A stretch of DNA of 64,000 nt from Clostridia bacterium (GCA_017436285.1 JAFSDL010000010.1:1-64000), one strand, 5' to 3'; positions 25,174-34,920 are shown, numbered from the stretch's first letter. Notes: generated by a model from the letters alone, not told the origin. Made by a program: numbers and translations.

Positions 25174-25857
25174 TTAATTTTCATTTATTTTATCTGAGAG
25201 AATATCAGTCGCGGCAGTTTGAATATACCATTTACCGCCTATCTGCAAGCAAACAAAATTTTCATAAACGCTTTTATATGTACCCTTTTCCCCTTTAGCT
25301 TCAATTTCGAAACTTAAAAACGCTGCTTTTGTTGGAAATTTGGAGTAATTAAAAGAATTTTCCAAGGAATTGTTAAGAGAATTGAGTGTATCGCCCGTTA
25401 CATAAACAACATCAGTTATTTCATAATCCAAGGTGAAGCTTTCACCGCATTTTTCTGTGTAAAAATCACGACTTTCCTGAAGTGGCTTCGTTACTGCTTC
25501 AAAGGTTTCTTCAGCTCCGTAATACCAATTTTCTTTGTAGTACTCTATAATCTGGTCATCATAAAGAGAATAATAAAGCTCTGAATCATTGGTTTCAATG
25601 GCAGTAACCATTTTCTTTATAGCAACAGATGGCTTAGAGCCTGTAACGGAACCTGTAATAATGGCACTCACAGCAAGAATGAAAGCCACCGCAACTACCG
25701 CAATGACGGTTGTTTTAAATGAGATGGGCTTTGCTTTTTCTTTAGGCTTAACAAATTTCTGAGGCTTTTTGCGTTTATGGTTTTTCAAGGGCGCAGAGCA
25801 ATAAGGACAATTAACGAAATTATCCGGACTTTGCCTATGGCAATTATCACAATACAT
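25174..25857 (-). CDS. Membrane protein with N-terminal zinc ribbon
   Basis: A 227-residue protein. Residues 1-20 form a zinc ribbon, MYCDNCHRQSPDNFVNCPYC, followed by a basic linker rich in Lys, one membrane helix (TVIAVVAVAFILAVSAIITG, about residues 50-70) and an extracytoplasmic domain of about 150 residues with an NTF2-like feel (AIETNDSELYYSLYDDQIIEYY, late IGGKWYIQTA). This architecture is common in Firmicutes but the family has no known function. The start at 25857 follows GAGAGGGTGAG; a longer frame to 25908 overlaps the hairpin-rich gap behind ispH. It is monocistronic or read through from ispH-S1. Confidence 0.72.
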   Translation of the reverse strand: MYCDNCHRQSPDNFVNCPYCSAPLKNHKRKKPQKFVKPKEKAKPISFKTTVIAVVAVAFILAVSAIITGSVTGSKPSVAIKKMVTAIETNDSELYYSLYDDQIIEYYKENWYYGAEETFEAVTKPLQESRDFYTEKCGESFTLDYEITDVVYVTGDTLNSLNNSLENSFNYSKFPTKAAFLSFEIEAKGEKGTYKSVYENFVCLQIGGKWYIQTAATDILSDKINEN

Positions 25858-25927
25858 ACCCTCACCCTCTCTCATAAAAACCGTCCACTCATTAAGGGTG
25901 GACGGCACAAATTAATTTTCAAATTAA

Positions 25928-27961
25928 TTATTCTTCGGAAGCAACCTCTTCAACGGGAGCTTCAACTGCTTCTTCGGCAGGTGCTTCTTCTGCTACCTCT
26001 TCAACAGGAAGAAGTGCGCGGATTGAAAGGCTGACTCTCTTTCTTTCCTCATCGATTTCAGTAATCTTTGCTTCAACCTTTTCACCGATTTTAAGAACAT
26101 CTGCAGGCTTTGCAACGTGCTTATTAGCAATCTGTGAAATGTGAATAAGACCATCAACACCGGGAATGATGTGAGCAAATGCACCGAAATCTGTGAAGTT
26201 AGCAATTTCAACCTCTGCTACAGAATCAACTGCATATTTTGCTTTGAAGATTTCCCAAGGGTTGTCCTCAAGCTTCTTGTAGCCGAGAGCAATCTGCTTC
26301 TTTTCGGGGTTGAGAGCTTTAATTGTAACCTCAACCTCGTCACCAACAGAAACTACCTCTGAAGGATCTTTAATTCTGTTCCAGGAAAGCTCGCTGATGT
26401 GAATCATACCATCAACGCCGCCGATGTCAACAAATGCACCGAATTTCATAAGAGATTTAACAACACCCTTACGAACTTCACCCTCCTGAACCTCAGCCCA
26501 GAATTTTTCTTCTGCTGCTTTTCTTTCTTCTTTAAGTACTGCACGGATAGAGCCTACTGCTCTTCTTCTCTGTTTGTTAACCTCAATAACCTTGAACTTA
26601 ACAGTTTTGTTTACAAGGTCTTCGAGCTTGTCGTTACGGCTTGCAGTTGCAAGAGATGCAGGGATGAAAAGGCGAGCATTGTTAGAAACAACGATAACGC
26701 CACCGCGTACAACCTCTGTAACAACACCTTCAAGAATTTCGTCTGTGCCTTCAGCAGAAACAACTTTGTCCCATGCTGCAATAGCATCATAACGTTTTTT
26801 GGAAAGCATTGTAAAGCCTTCCACATCGTTGGTTTTCATAATGATAAGGTTAAGTTCATCGCCGACTTTGAGTTCTGCTTTGGGGTCTGCGGACGGGTCG
26901 TTGCTGTATTCGCTGTAGGGAATATAGCCTGTTTGCTTCCTGCCGATATCAACCTGTATCTCTGTGTTAGTCACATTCAATACTGTACCAACAACCTTCT
27001 GGTCGCTGTTCATATTGCTGAGTGATTCTTCCAAAGCTGCTTCAAAATCGAATTCTTCAGCTGCTGCAGAGTCCAGCACTTTTTCCTCCTCAATCATAGT
27101 TGTGTCTTTGACAATTTCGGACATGGTTTCAAGTACCTCCTTTATAATACCGGCGGGAGTTGATGCACCCGCAGTGAGACCGATAGAATTAAATCCTCCA
27201 AGAGTGATACCATTAAGCTCCTGTGCGGTTTCAATAAGAAAAGACGGACAGTTTTTTTCGCAGACGCCAAGAAGCTTTCGTGTGTTGGAGCTATGACGAC
27301 CACCCACGATAACCATTGCATCAGACATCCTTGAAAGCTCTGCCGCTTCATTTTGTCTTTCTTCGGTCGCACTGCATATTGTATCAAATATTTTCGGATT
27401 TGTACATAGAATTTTGATTTTTTTTACACTTTTTTCCCATTCTTTTATGCTAAAAGTTGTCTGAGAAACAAAAATCAGGTCTTTTTCTGCTAAATCAGGG
27501 CGATTAACGAACAACTCGTCCAATTTTTCTGCAGAATTTATAACAAATGCTTCGCCCCTTGCATAGCTTTTTATACCCTTAACCTCAGGATGATTTTCGT
27601 CACCTGCTATTAATGTTACAACATTTTCTGCGGAATTTTCCAAAATGATTTTATGAATTTTTTTAACAAAGGGGCAAGCGGCGTCAATAAATTCACATCC
27701 GTTTTTCTCTGCTTCCTCTAAAACCTCTTTTGTAACTCCGTGTGTTCTTAAAACAAGAACTGTAGCCTCAGGAACATCTGCAACCCTTTCTATAACAATA
27801 ACGCCCCTGTTTTCCAAATCCTCAATAACCTGCTGATTATGGATTATCGGGCCTAAGGTTGCAACCCTTTTACCCTCTGCCACAAGCTTTTCAATAAGCT
27901 TTATGGCTCTGTCAACTCCGAAGCAGAAGCCTGCTTTTTTCGCTAATGTAATTTCAGTCAT
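25928..27961 (-). CDS. ispH: IspH (HMBPP reductase) fused to four ribosomal-S1 repeats
   Basis: A 677-residue fusion. Residues 1-285 are 4-hydroxy-3-methylbut-2-enyl diphosphate reductase, the last step of the MEP isoprenoid pathway, with the three [4Fe-4S] cysteines Cys13 (AGFCFGVDRA), Cys96 (DAACPF) and Cys196 (DTICSATEERQ). After a linker come four S1 RNA-binding repeats at about 331-398, 416-482, 503-571 and 586-651; the third and fourth have the strong S1 signature FGAFVDIGGVDGMIHISEL. An acidic tail follows. IspH-S1 fusions are widespread in Clostridia; the S1 part probably acts in translation. The ATG overlaps the cmk stop as TAATG. Confidence 0.95.
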   Translation of the reverse strand: MTEITLAKKAGFCFGVDRAIKLIEKLVAEGKRVATLGPIIHNQQVIEDLENRGVIVIERVADVPEATVLVLRTHGVTKEVLEEAEKNGCEFIDAACPFVKKIHKIILENSAENVVTLIAGDENHPEVKGIKSYARGEAFVINSAEKLDELFVNRPDLAEKDLIFVSQTTFSIKEWEKSVKKIKILCTNPKIFDTICSATEERQNEAAELSRMSDAMVIVGGRHSSNTRKLLGVCEKNCPSFLIETAQELNGITLGGFNSIGLTAGASTPAGIIKEVLETMSEIVKDTTMIEEEKVLDSAAAEEFDFEAALEESLSNMNSDQKVVGTVLNVTNTEIQVDIGRKQTGYIPYSEYSNDPSADPKAELKVGDELNLIIMKTNDVEGFTMLSKKRYDAIAAWDKVVSAEGTDEILEGVVTEVVRGGVIVVSNNARLFIPASLATASRNDKLEDLVNKTVKFKVIEVNKQRRRAVGSIRAVLKEERKAAEEKFWAEVQEGEVRKGVVKSLMKFGAFVDIGGVDGMIHISELSWNRIKDPSEVVSVGDEVEVTIKALNPEKKQIALGYKKLEDNPWEIFKAKYAVDSVAEVEIANFTDFGAFAHIIPGVDGLIHISQIANKHVAKPADVLKIGEKVEAKITEIDEERKRVSLSIRALLPVEEVAEEAPAEEAVEAPVEEVASEE

Positions 27962-28626
27962 TAAAGTCGCTCCTTTATGACCTTAATCATATAATCAATG
28001 GATTCCTGAAGAGTAAGCTCGGTTGTATCAACAAGAACTGCATCCTCTGCCTGCTTCAAGGGTGCAATTTCTCTGTTCATATCCTGATAATCACGCTCTT
28101 TAATTTCCTTGAGAATGTTATCATATTCAACAACCTGACCCTTTTCGGTAAGCTCCTTAAAGCGTCTGTCCGCACGTGCTTCTGCAGAAGCGGTAAGGTA
28201 GATTTTAATTTTTGCATCGGGAAGAACAACAGTACCTATATCTCTGCCATCCATTATGCAATTATTTTTCTTTGCAATATCTCTCTGCAAATCGAAAAGA
28301 AATTCTCTTACCTTGGGAATAGCGGAAACATTGGATGCCGCCATAGAAACCTCATTCTGCCTTATAGCAGCTGAAACATCCTCTTCACCGAGGAAAACTC
28401 TCTGCTCCCCATCAACAAAGCGAAGTGAAACATCAAGCCCATCCAATGTGGGAACAACCTCATCTGCGCTTTTTGTGTCCTTACCGAGTCTTAAAGCATT
28501 AAGACCGACTGTTCTGTAAAGAGCGCCTGTATCAACATAAATAAAGCCCAATTCCTTTGATGCTGTTTTAGCTATTGTGCTTTTGCCTGCACCTGCAGGA
28601 CCGTCAATTGCAATGTTTACTATCAT
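27961..28626 (-). CDS. cmk: (d)CMP kinase
   Basis: A 221-residue protein with the P-loop GPAGAGKST at residues 9-17, DTGALYRTVGL for nucleotide binding, MDGRDIGTVVLPDA for CMP recognition and a Arg-rich lid ASAEARADRRFKEL. It phosphorylates CMP and dCMP. Length fits the family. It lies 12 bases behind the BaiN-like gene and its stop codon overlaps the ispH start, so the three are one operon, an order common in Clostridia. Confidence 0.95.
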   Translation of the reverse strand: MIVNIAIDGPAGAGKSTIAKTASKELGFIYVDTGALYRTVGLNALRLGKDTKSADEVVPTLDGLDVSLRFVDGEQRVFLGEEDVSAAIRQNEVSMAASNVSAIPKVREFLFDLQRDIAKKNNCIMDGRDIGTVVLPDAKIKIYLTASAEARADRRFKELTEKGQVVEYDNILKEIKERDYQDMNREIAPLKQAEDAVLVDTTELTLQESIDYMIKVIKERL

Positions 28627-28638
28627 ACTAAATTCTCC

Positions 28639-29865
28639 TTATATACTTTCTCCTACAAGATGACCTGTTGAAAATGCTATCTGCAAATTAAATCCGCCTG
28701 TATAGGCATCAACGTCTATAACCTCTCCTGCGAAATAAAGTCCGTCGATAATTTTACTTTTCATTGTTTTAGGGTCGATTTCGGAAACGCTTACGCCACC
28801 CGAGGTGATGATTGCTTCATCAATGGGGCGGAAATCCGTTACAGTCAAGCGGATATCCTTAAGCAAATCCACTAACTGAGAGCGCATTTCTTTAGTAACC
28901 TGATTTGATTTTATATTACCGTTAAGACCCGAAAGCTTAACAACAATGGGTATCATTTTCCTTGGTAGCATAAGAGCAAGAGTATTATACAAATTCTTGT
29001 TTGAGCACTCTAATAAATCTCTCTGTATGCGCTTATCCAACTGCTCATAGGTAAGAGCGGGCTTAAAATCAATGTGAATGGTATATCTGCCCTTTTCCAT
29101 ATTTCTCATATGGGAGGATGCAGAAAGAATCATAGGACCCGACACACCGAAATGAGTGAAGAGCATTTCACCAAAATCCTTGTAAACCTCTTTATAGCTC
29201 TTATTATCTTCGACTCTGATTTCCACATTACGAAGAGAAAGCCCCATTGCTTCAGTGCACCAACCCTCGTGACATTCGAGAGGCACAAGTGAGGGCTTCA
29301 AATCGGTTATTGTGTGCCCTGCCTGCTTTGCTAAAGTATAGCCATCACCTGTTGAGCCTGTTGCGGGGTAAGACAAACCACCGGTTGCAATAAGCACATT
29401 ATCTGCAAAAAATTCTCTGCCATCCTCGGTTCTGCAGCCCTTGACTGCACCATCCTCAATAATAAGCTCTGTAACTCTGCCTGTTTTCCGCTTAACTCCG
29501 TTAACGGTGATATATTTGTTAAGTGCATCAACAATATCAAGTGCTTTATCGGAAACAGGGAAAACTCTGTTTCCTCTTTCAATTTTAAGAGGTACACCCA
29601 ATTCTTCAAAAAATTCGATGGTATCATCTGTGCTGAACCTTGAAAATGCACCATATAAAAATCTGCCGTTAACGGGAACATTTCCAATAAGCTCGTTGAG
29701 CAAAGGACAAGAATTTGTTACATTACATCTGCCCTTTCCCGTTATTCCGACTTTTCTTGCTAATTTTTCGTTACGCTCAATAAGAGTAACCTTAAGACCT
29801 CTTTTAGCAGCTGTTCCTGCCGCCATAAGACCTGCGGCACCGCCACCGATTACGATTAAATCCAT
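28639..29865 (-). CDS. BaiN/HI0933-family flavoprotein (NAD(P)/FAD-dependent oxidoreductase)
   Basis: A 408-residue protein with the FAD-binding motif VIGGGAAGLMAAGTAAKRG at the N-terminus, KVGITGKGRCNVTN, the second FAD contact VLIATGGLSYPATGSTGDGY and the closing GLYFAGEVIDVDAYTGGFNLQ. These define the HI0933/YhiN family; one member, BaiN, reduces bile acid intermediates, but most members have no known substrate. Placement between tmcAL and cmk is a conserved clostridial order and argues for a housekeeping role. Confidence 0.85.
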   Translation of the reverse strand: MDLIVIGGGAAGLMAAGTAAKRGLKVTLIERNEKLARKVGITGKGRCNVTNSCPLLNELIGNVPVNGRFLYGAFSRFSTDDTIEFFEELGVPLKIERGNRVFPVSDKALDIVDALNKYITVNGVKRKTGRVTELIIEDGAVKGCRTEDGREFFADNVLIATGGLSYPATGSTGDGYTLAKQAGHTITDLKPSLVPLECHEGWCTEAMGLSLRNVEIRVEDNKSYKEVYKDFGEMLFTHFGVSGPMILSASSHMRNMEKGRYTIHIDFKPALTYEQLDKRIQRDLLECSNKNLYNTLALMLPRKMIPIVVKLSGLNGNIKSNQVTKEMRSQLVDLLKDIRLTVTDFRPIDEAIITSGGVSVSEIDPKTMKSKIIDGLYFAGEVIDVDAYTGGFNLQIAFSTGHLVGESI

Positions 29866-29885
29866 ATTTTCTCCTAAAATATTTC

Positions 29886-31073
29886 TTATAAAACTATTAA
29901 TTTATCTGTCATTTCCTTGCCGAATTCATCTCTTACGGGAAGAGCCAGTGAAAGCATATCTCTTGCAAAGCACTCAAGCTCAAAAGTCCTTTTCGCATTC
30001 TCGCCTAAAGCGTTGATTTCCGAGGATTTTGTGACTATGGGTAGCGTTGCGGTTTCCTTTGCTTTTTTGAGAATTTTTGCCCCCTTTTCATTAAAGCCTA
30101 AAACCCTGATAAAAGGAACAGGCAACAAAACATCCTCTTTTTTTATACCCAAAAACCCACAAGCAATAATTCTTCTTATTCTTGAATGAGTATATCTCTT
30201 TGTTTTAACTTTTTCAAGTATTTCATCAAGACCAAGGGAAGCTTTCACTGCATCACAAAGCCTGTATTCAAGCCCCTCACTCACATCGGGTAATGCTTTA
30301 AAATCATCAATTGACATTGAGCGAAGCTTATAAAGAATTGCAGCTTCAAGCCTTTTATAATTTGCAGGTGCTTTTTGATTTTTTATTTCTTCCTCTAATA
30401 TTTTCCTACTCTCTTCAGGTAGAAAAGCCTTGAAGTCTTCGTTTTTATCAAGCATTTCACGAATAGCGGAAGCGGAACAAAAATCGCCCTTAGCTTCTTC
30501 ACTGTCGTGCTCAACGCCCTTTCGGGTAATGGGATTAATTTCCATATTCAAGCCCAATTTATTAATAGCCTTGATATATTCAACACCTAAAATATTATTG
30601 GGTGAAGAGAGAATTTCTGCAATTTCTTTACCACTAATTTCCTCAACTGCTCTCTGCCTTGCAACAGGGAAGGAAACACCCTCTGAAAGATGCTTTTCAA
30701 GAGCTTTTGAAAGCTCATCACTTACTAAAATATCGGCGCATTTTTTGAGATTTTCGGCATTGTCGGTTTCTGCACCGAAGGCTAAAGCATCAACACAGCC
30801 CAAGCCACCCAAAACAGAAAGTCCACCCATTGCAAAGCGCTCTGCACTTGCAGTGGCATAGGGTACGGGAAGTGACAGCACTAAATCTGCACCACACATA
30901 AGAGCCATTTTTGTTCGGGCGTATGGCGAAGCGCAAGCACACTCCCCTCTTTGCACAAAGCTTTCGCTCATAACAACAGTTACTGTGTTTTCGCCACCGT
31001 TTTTAATGGTGTCAACGAGATATTTGTGCCCGTTATGGAAGGGATTGAACTCTGCTACAATACCGTAATTCAA
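29886..31073 (-). CDS. tmcAL: tRNA(Met) cytidine acetate ligase
   Basis: A 395-residue protein starting MNYGIVAEFNPFHNGHKYLV with the nucleotidyltransferase motif HNGH at residues 13-16 and a later SSPNNILGVEYIKAI and SASAIRE. This is TmcAL (YlbM), which uses ATP and acetate to make N4-acetylcytidine at the wobble position of elongator tRNA-Met. The start codon is TTG at 31073: GAGGTGAT lies five to six bases before it and the sequence matches the family from residue 1. It is the first gene of tmcAL-flavoprotein-cmk-ispH. Acetate supply by the divergent acetate kinase is an amusing link but only inference. Confidence 0.9.
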   Translation of the reverse strand: MNYGIVAEFNPFHNGHKYLVDTIKNGGENTVTVVMSESFVQRGECACASPYARTKMALMCGADLVLSLPVPYATASAERFAMGGLSVLGGLGCVDALAFGAETDNAENLKKCADILVSDELSKALEKHLSEGVSFPVARQRAVEEISGKEIAEILSSPNNILGVEYIKAINKLGLNMEINPITRKGVEHDSEEAKGDFCSASAIREMLDKNEDFKAFLPEESRKILEEEIKNQKAPANYKRLEAAILYKLRSMSIDDFKALPDVSEGLEYRLCDAVKASLGLDEILEKVKTKRYTHSRIRRIIACGFLGIKKEDVLLPVPFIRVLGFNEKGAKILKKAKETATLPIVTKSSEINALGENAKRTFELECFARDMLSLALPVRDEFGKEMTDKLIVL

Positions 31074-31103
31074 AAAATCACCTCTTTTTGTGTAGGTTTA
31101 CTA

Positions 31104-31131
31104 TTGAAAAACCTTAAAATAGTGGTATAAT
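31104..31131 (+). promoter_or_regulatory. Promoter of ackA
   Basis: TTGAAA (31104-31109), 16 bases, TATAAT (31126-31131). The leader to the start codon is about 75 bases. Confidence 0.7.
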
Positions 31132-31214
31132 CAATACTTGGTAAGTATTTTACACAATATTATTGTATTTAATTTTCCAAAAAAGAAAATACACACTTTT
31201 AATGGAGGTTTATG

Positions 31215-32411
31215 ATGAAAATTCTCGTAATTAACTGCGGTAGCTCTTCCCTCAAATATCAGCTTTTTGATATGGATGGCGAAAAGGTTCTCGCAAAAGG
31301 TATCTGCGAATCAATCGCAACAGATATGAGCCACACCAAAGGTTCAACCTTTGATGGCAGAAGCTTTGACGAATATGTTGACATTCCCGACCACAAGGTT
31401 GCCTTCAACATTGTTAAGGATGCTCTCACAACAGGCGACTGCAAGGTTATTGATTCTCTTTCTGAAATCAGTGCTATCGGTCACAGAGTTGTTCAGGGTG
31501 GCGACCGCTTCACAGAAAGCGTTCTTATTGATGAAAGCGTTCTTAAAGCAATTGACGAGCTCAGTGTTCTTGCTCCCCTTCACAACCCTGCTCACGTTGT
31601 AGGTATTGAATGCTGTAACGAGGTTTTCGGCGCATCTGTTCCTCAGGTTGCAGTTTTTGACAACGCTTTCCACAGCACAATGCCCGAAACATCATATATG
31701 TTCGGTATTCCTTATGAATACTATGAAAAGGACCACATCCGCCGTTATGGTGCGCATGGTACCTCTCACCGTTTTGTTGCTTACAGAACTGCAGAAATCG
31801 TAGGCAAGGACCTTAAGGATATCAAGCTTATCACCTGCCACCTTGGTAACGGTTGCTCAATTACTGCTATTAAGGACGGTAAGGTTCTTGACACAAGCAT
31901 GGGGCTTACTCCCCTTGATGGCTTTATGATGGGTACTCGTTGCGGTGCTATTGACCCCTCTGTTGTTACATACATTATGGATAAGCACAACCTTTCACCC
32001 AAGGAAATGGATACTCTTATGAACAAAAAGAGCGGTGTTCTTGGTATTTCAGGCGTTCATTCTGATGACAGAGCTGTTAAGGCTGCTGCAGTTGAAGGCA
32101 ACAAGAGAGCAAAGCTTGCAAGAGATATGCAGTGGTATCAGATCCGTAAATGCATCGGATCTTATGTAGCTGCTATGGACGGTGTTGATGTTATCGCTTT
32201 CACAGGCGGTATCGGTGAAAACTGTACAGACCTGAGAGAAGATGTTCTTAAAAACCTTTCCTACCTTGGCATTAAGCTTGACGAAAAGGCTAATGAAATT
32301 CGTGGTGAAGAGGTTGAGCTTACTCTCCCCGATTGCCCTGTAAGAGCTTTCGTTGTTCCCACAAACGAAGAGCTTGCTATTGCAAGAGATACAAAGGCAC
32401 TCTGCGAATAA
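31215..32411 (+). CDS. ackA: Acetate kinase
   Basis: A 398-residue protein with MKILVINCGSSSLKYQLFDM (ATP-binding loop), GHRVVQGGDRF, the catalytic region FDNAFHSTMP, RRYGAHGTSHRFVA, HLGNGCSITAI, GGIGENCTDLR and the closing VPTNEELAIARDT, all hallmarks of acetate kinase. It makes ATP from acetyl phosphate in the last step of acetate fermentation. ATG 31215 is six bases behind GGAGG and fits the family start; the ATG at 31212 is too close. The usual partner gene pta is absent; a PduL phosphotransacylase is encoded at 54741-55316. Codon use is strongly biased to C- and T-ending codons, as for an abundant protein. Confidence 0.95.
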   Translation: MKILVINCGSSSLKYQLFDMDGEKVLAKGICESIATDMSHTKGSTFDGRSFDEYVDIPDHKVAFNIVKDALTTGDCKVIDSLSEISAIGHRVVQGGDRFTESVLIDESVLKAIDELSVLAPLHNPAHVVGIECCNEVFGASVPQVAVFDNAFHSTMPETSYMFGIPYEYYEKDHIRRYGAHGTSHRFVAYRTAEIVGKDLKDIKLITCHLGNGCSITAIKDGKVLDTSMGLTPLDGFMMGTRCGAIDPSVVTYIMDKHNLSPKEMDTLMNKKSGVLGISGVHSDDRAVKAAAVEGNKRAKLARDMQWYQIRKCIGSYVAAMDGVDVIAFTGGIGENCTDLREDVLKNLSYLGIKLDEKANEIRGEEVELTLPDCPVRAFVVPTNEELAIARDTKALCE

Positions 32412-32420
32412 TAGAATTAA

Positions 32421-32460
32421 TTTCCCCTCAACATATTTCGAGAAATATGTTGAGGGGAAA
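32421..32460. other. Long perfect hairpin after ackA
   Basis: A 19-bp perfect inverted repeat (32421-32439 with 32442-32460) with a two-base centre lies between ackA and the convergent synthetase gene, whose stop is at 32465. Neither side has a T-tract (AAAAGTTAATT on plus, TTAATTCTATT on minus), so it may act as an RNA-stabilising or weak terminator hairpin. Confidence 0.6.
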
Positions 32461-32464
32461 AAAG

Positions 32465-34165
32465 TTAATTTTGCGTTTTTAACTTCACATAATCAATTTT
32501 TCCGAAGGGTGTTTTGGAAAATTCCTTCACAAATTCAAATTCCTGTGGAATACTGTAAGAAGAAAGCTTTTTCTTACAGTATTTTTTTATTTTATCTAGG
32601 GTAAAGGAATCGGGACTGTGCCCTTTTTCAAGAATTATAAAGGCTTTTGCCACTTCCTTTTTATACGGATGAGGAACTGCAACCGCAACACATTTTGAAA
32701 CCTCGGGCATTTCCTCAATTGTTTTTTCAATATAATCGGGGTAAACATTATAGCCTGAGGAAATTATCATTCTTTTAATTCTTAATTTATAGGTGACAAT
32801 TCCCTCTTCATCAATGGTTGCCATATCCCCTGTGTGAAGCCAGATTTTACCGTCAGGATGCAGTTTCAACGCTTTCTCTGTTTCTTCTTTATTGTTCCTG
32901 TAGCCTATCATAACAGTTGGTCCCGAAACGCACAATTCACCCTCTTGATTTGCACCCAGAGCATTAGTTGTGTCAGGCTCAACAACACACATTTTGTTTC
33001 CGATTAGGGCTTTTCCGATTGTGCCTGATTTATAGGCATCATTTACAGAAAGGCTTAAGGCTGCCAATCCCTCAGTCATACCGTAGCCCTCGCAGATTTT
33101 AATACTTGAATTATGAGCAATAAGGAAATCATTTGCTTTCTTTTCAAGACTTTCGGGAAGAGTATCGCCACCACTTACTGCATATTTCAGGAATGAAAAA
33201 TCAAGATTTTCTATGCCCTTTGCATTTATAAGTGCTTCATAGAGGGTTGGCACACCGAAAATCATTGTTGGCCTATGCCTTCTGAGAATGCTGCCGAAAT
33301 TCTTTGCATTGAATTTAGGTATAAGAACCGAGCAGGCACCAAAGCAAAAGCAAACGTGAACGCAAACACCTAACCCGAAGCCGTGAAAAATGGGTAAAAC
33401 ACCTAAAATTTTATCACCCACGCTTACATCACGTAGAGTCAAAACAGACTGAATACCAAAGGCATTGAAATTCTTGTCAGAAAGCATAATATCCTTTGGT
33501 GTTCCTGTTGTTCCGCCACTGTGAAGAATAATTGAAAGCTCCTCGTTTTCCTTTTCTGTGGGGAAATATTCGGGGGATTTTATATTGATATCTCTGATAA
33601 AATCCTGCCACAAAATATATTTTTCATTTTTGGGAATTTTGCATTTATTTCTAAGGCTATATGCAAGCTTTAAGGCTATAGGCATTGAATCTGAGGCTGA
33701 AGCGATGATTATTTTTTCAACATAGGTTTCATCAAGGATTTTTTCAATTTTTTCCTGACACAAATCAATGCACAAAGCATATTTACTTTTGCAGGAAGCA
33801 AGATAATTTTTAATTTCCTCCTCTGCGGAAAGTGGATGAATTATATTAGATACCGCACCCAGACGATTAAGAGCATATATACTTATAACCGCCTCGGGAG
33901 TGTTAGGCATTAAAACAGTTACAATATCGCCTTTTCTCACACCGATTTTATAATATGCATCCGAAGCCCTTTCAATATTCTCGCAAAGCTTTTTATAGGT
34001 GAATTTCTTGCCGAAATAATCTATTGCAATTGCTTCAGGGTGGCTTTTTTCTGATATTTTTAGCATACCGAACATTGAAGCATCGGGAATATCAAAGCCA
34101 TATTCACTTTTGTTATTCTGATATTTATAAAAGGGATTTTCTGCGGTTATTTTTTTATTTTTCAT
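32465..34165 (-). CDS. AMP-binding acyl-CoA/acyl-ACP synthetase family protein
   Basis: A 566-residue class I adenylate-forming enzyme. It has the ATP loop HSGGTTGTPKDIMLS, the GYGMTEG motif, the hinge-side YRNNKEETEKA, TGDMATIDEEG with the ribose-binding Asp, and the late Lys in SKTPFGKIDYVKL. It activates a carboxylic acid as acyl-AMP and transfers it to CoA or a carrier protein; the best guess is a fatty acid because the gene overlaps the PlsC acyltransferase by 11 bases. It could supply acyl groups for phospholipid or glycolipid synthesis. Confidence 0.85.
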   Translation of the reverse strand: MKNKKITAENPFYKYQNNKSEYGFDIPDASMFGMLKISEKSHPEAIAIDYFGKKFTYKKLCENIERASDAYYKIGVRKGDIVTVLMPNTPEAVISIYALNRLGAVSNIIHPLSAEEEIKNYLASCKSKYALCIDLCQEKIEKILDETYVEKIIIASASDSMPIALKLAYSLRNKCKIPKNEKYILWQDFIRDINIKSPEYFPTEKENEELSIILHSGGTTGTPKDIMLSDKNFNAFGIQSVLTLRDVSVGDKILGVLPIFHGFGLGVCVHVCFCFGACSVLIPKFNAKNFGSILRRHRPTMIFGVPTLYEALINAKGIENLDFSFLKYAVSGGDTLPESLEKKANDFLIAHNSSIKICEGYGMTEGLAALSLSVNDAYKSGTIGKALIGNKMCVVEPDTTNALGANQEGELCVSGPTVMIGYRNNKEETEKALKLHPDGKIWLHTGDMATIDEEGIVTYKLRIKRMIISSGYNVYPDYIEKTIEEMPEVSKCVAVAVPHPYKKEVAKAFIILEKGHSPDSFTLDKIKKYCKKKLSSYSIPQEFEFVKEFSKTPFGKIDYVKLKTQN

Positions 34166-34739
34166 TTAATTTACTGCAAACCTTTCTTTCCAATTCTTTA
34201 TTTTCTTTTTCAAGATTTTCGTTAGTTACAAAATAGGGCTTTTGAAAAATAATTTCTACGGAACGAGCAAAGGGAATATATTTTCCTCTTATAGTGAATG
34301 GTACAATAGGGCATCCCGTTTCCTTAGCCATCTTAACTGCACCTATTTTAAAGGGTAAAACGGAATTTTTTGATGTTTTATTAAGTCTTCCCTCGGGAAA
34401 AACGCCAACTAATTTGTTGCTTTTCAAAAGCTCAATTGCACTTTCAAGGGCGTTCCTATCCTTACCGTTACGATAAACGGGAATAAGCCCTGAATTTGTG
34501 AAGAACCAATTGAAAAATCCCCATTTAAAAAGCTCTGCTTTTGCAAGGAAATGAACACACCTTTTTGTGCTTAATATAACCATAAAGCAATCAAAATTTG
34601 TTTTGTGGTTACCTGCAAGAATTGCACCGCTTTTCTTTGGGATGTTCTCTTTTCCTCTGATTCTGGGAAAGAAAAGAATATAAAACAATACAGAAACAAT
34701 TGGCGAAAAGAATGTGTAAAAAATATTACTGTTTTTCAT
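34155..34739 (-). CDS. PlsC-like 1-acylglycerol-3-phosphate acyltransferase
   Basis: A 194-residue protein with a N-terminal hydrophobic anchor, the catalytic motif NHKTNFD (HX4D, His45 and Asp50), the substrate motif FPEGRLNKT (114-122) and CPIVPFTIRG. These define the LPLAT/PlsC group that adds the second acyl chain to lysophosphatidate. It lies first in a two-gene operon with the acyl synthetase. The 180 bases upstream (34740-34920) are AT-rich and hold no gene that I can see. Confidence 0.87.
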   Translation of the reverse strand: MKNSNIFYTFFSPIVSVLFYILFFPRIRGKENIPKKSGAILAGNHKTNFDCFMVILSTKRCVHFLAKAELFKWGFFNWFFTNSGLIPVYRNGKDRNALESAIELLKSNKLVGVFPEGRLNKTSKNSVLPFKIGAVKMAKETGCPIVPFTIRGKYIPFARSVEIIFQKPYFVTNENLEKENKELERKVCSKLNEK

Positions 34740-34920
34740 TTATTTACCCTTATTTTAATTTTATTTTTAGTATTTCCAAATAATTCTATATATACAAAAA
34801 GGTTTATAGTAAAACAAAAAACAAAGCAACTAACACAGAACTACTGTACCAGCTGCTTTTAATATTTATATATTTTCAGACTATATTTGCATTAATGTAT
34901 TCTGTAAAATCGTAATAGTA

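Noticed and set aside
26399..27025. A 208-codon frame on the plus strand
   Set aside because: It is antisense to the S1 repeats of the IspH fusion, rich in Cys and Asn, with no ribosome site or family match.
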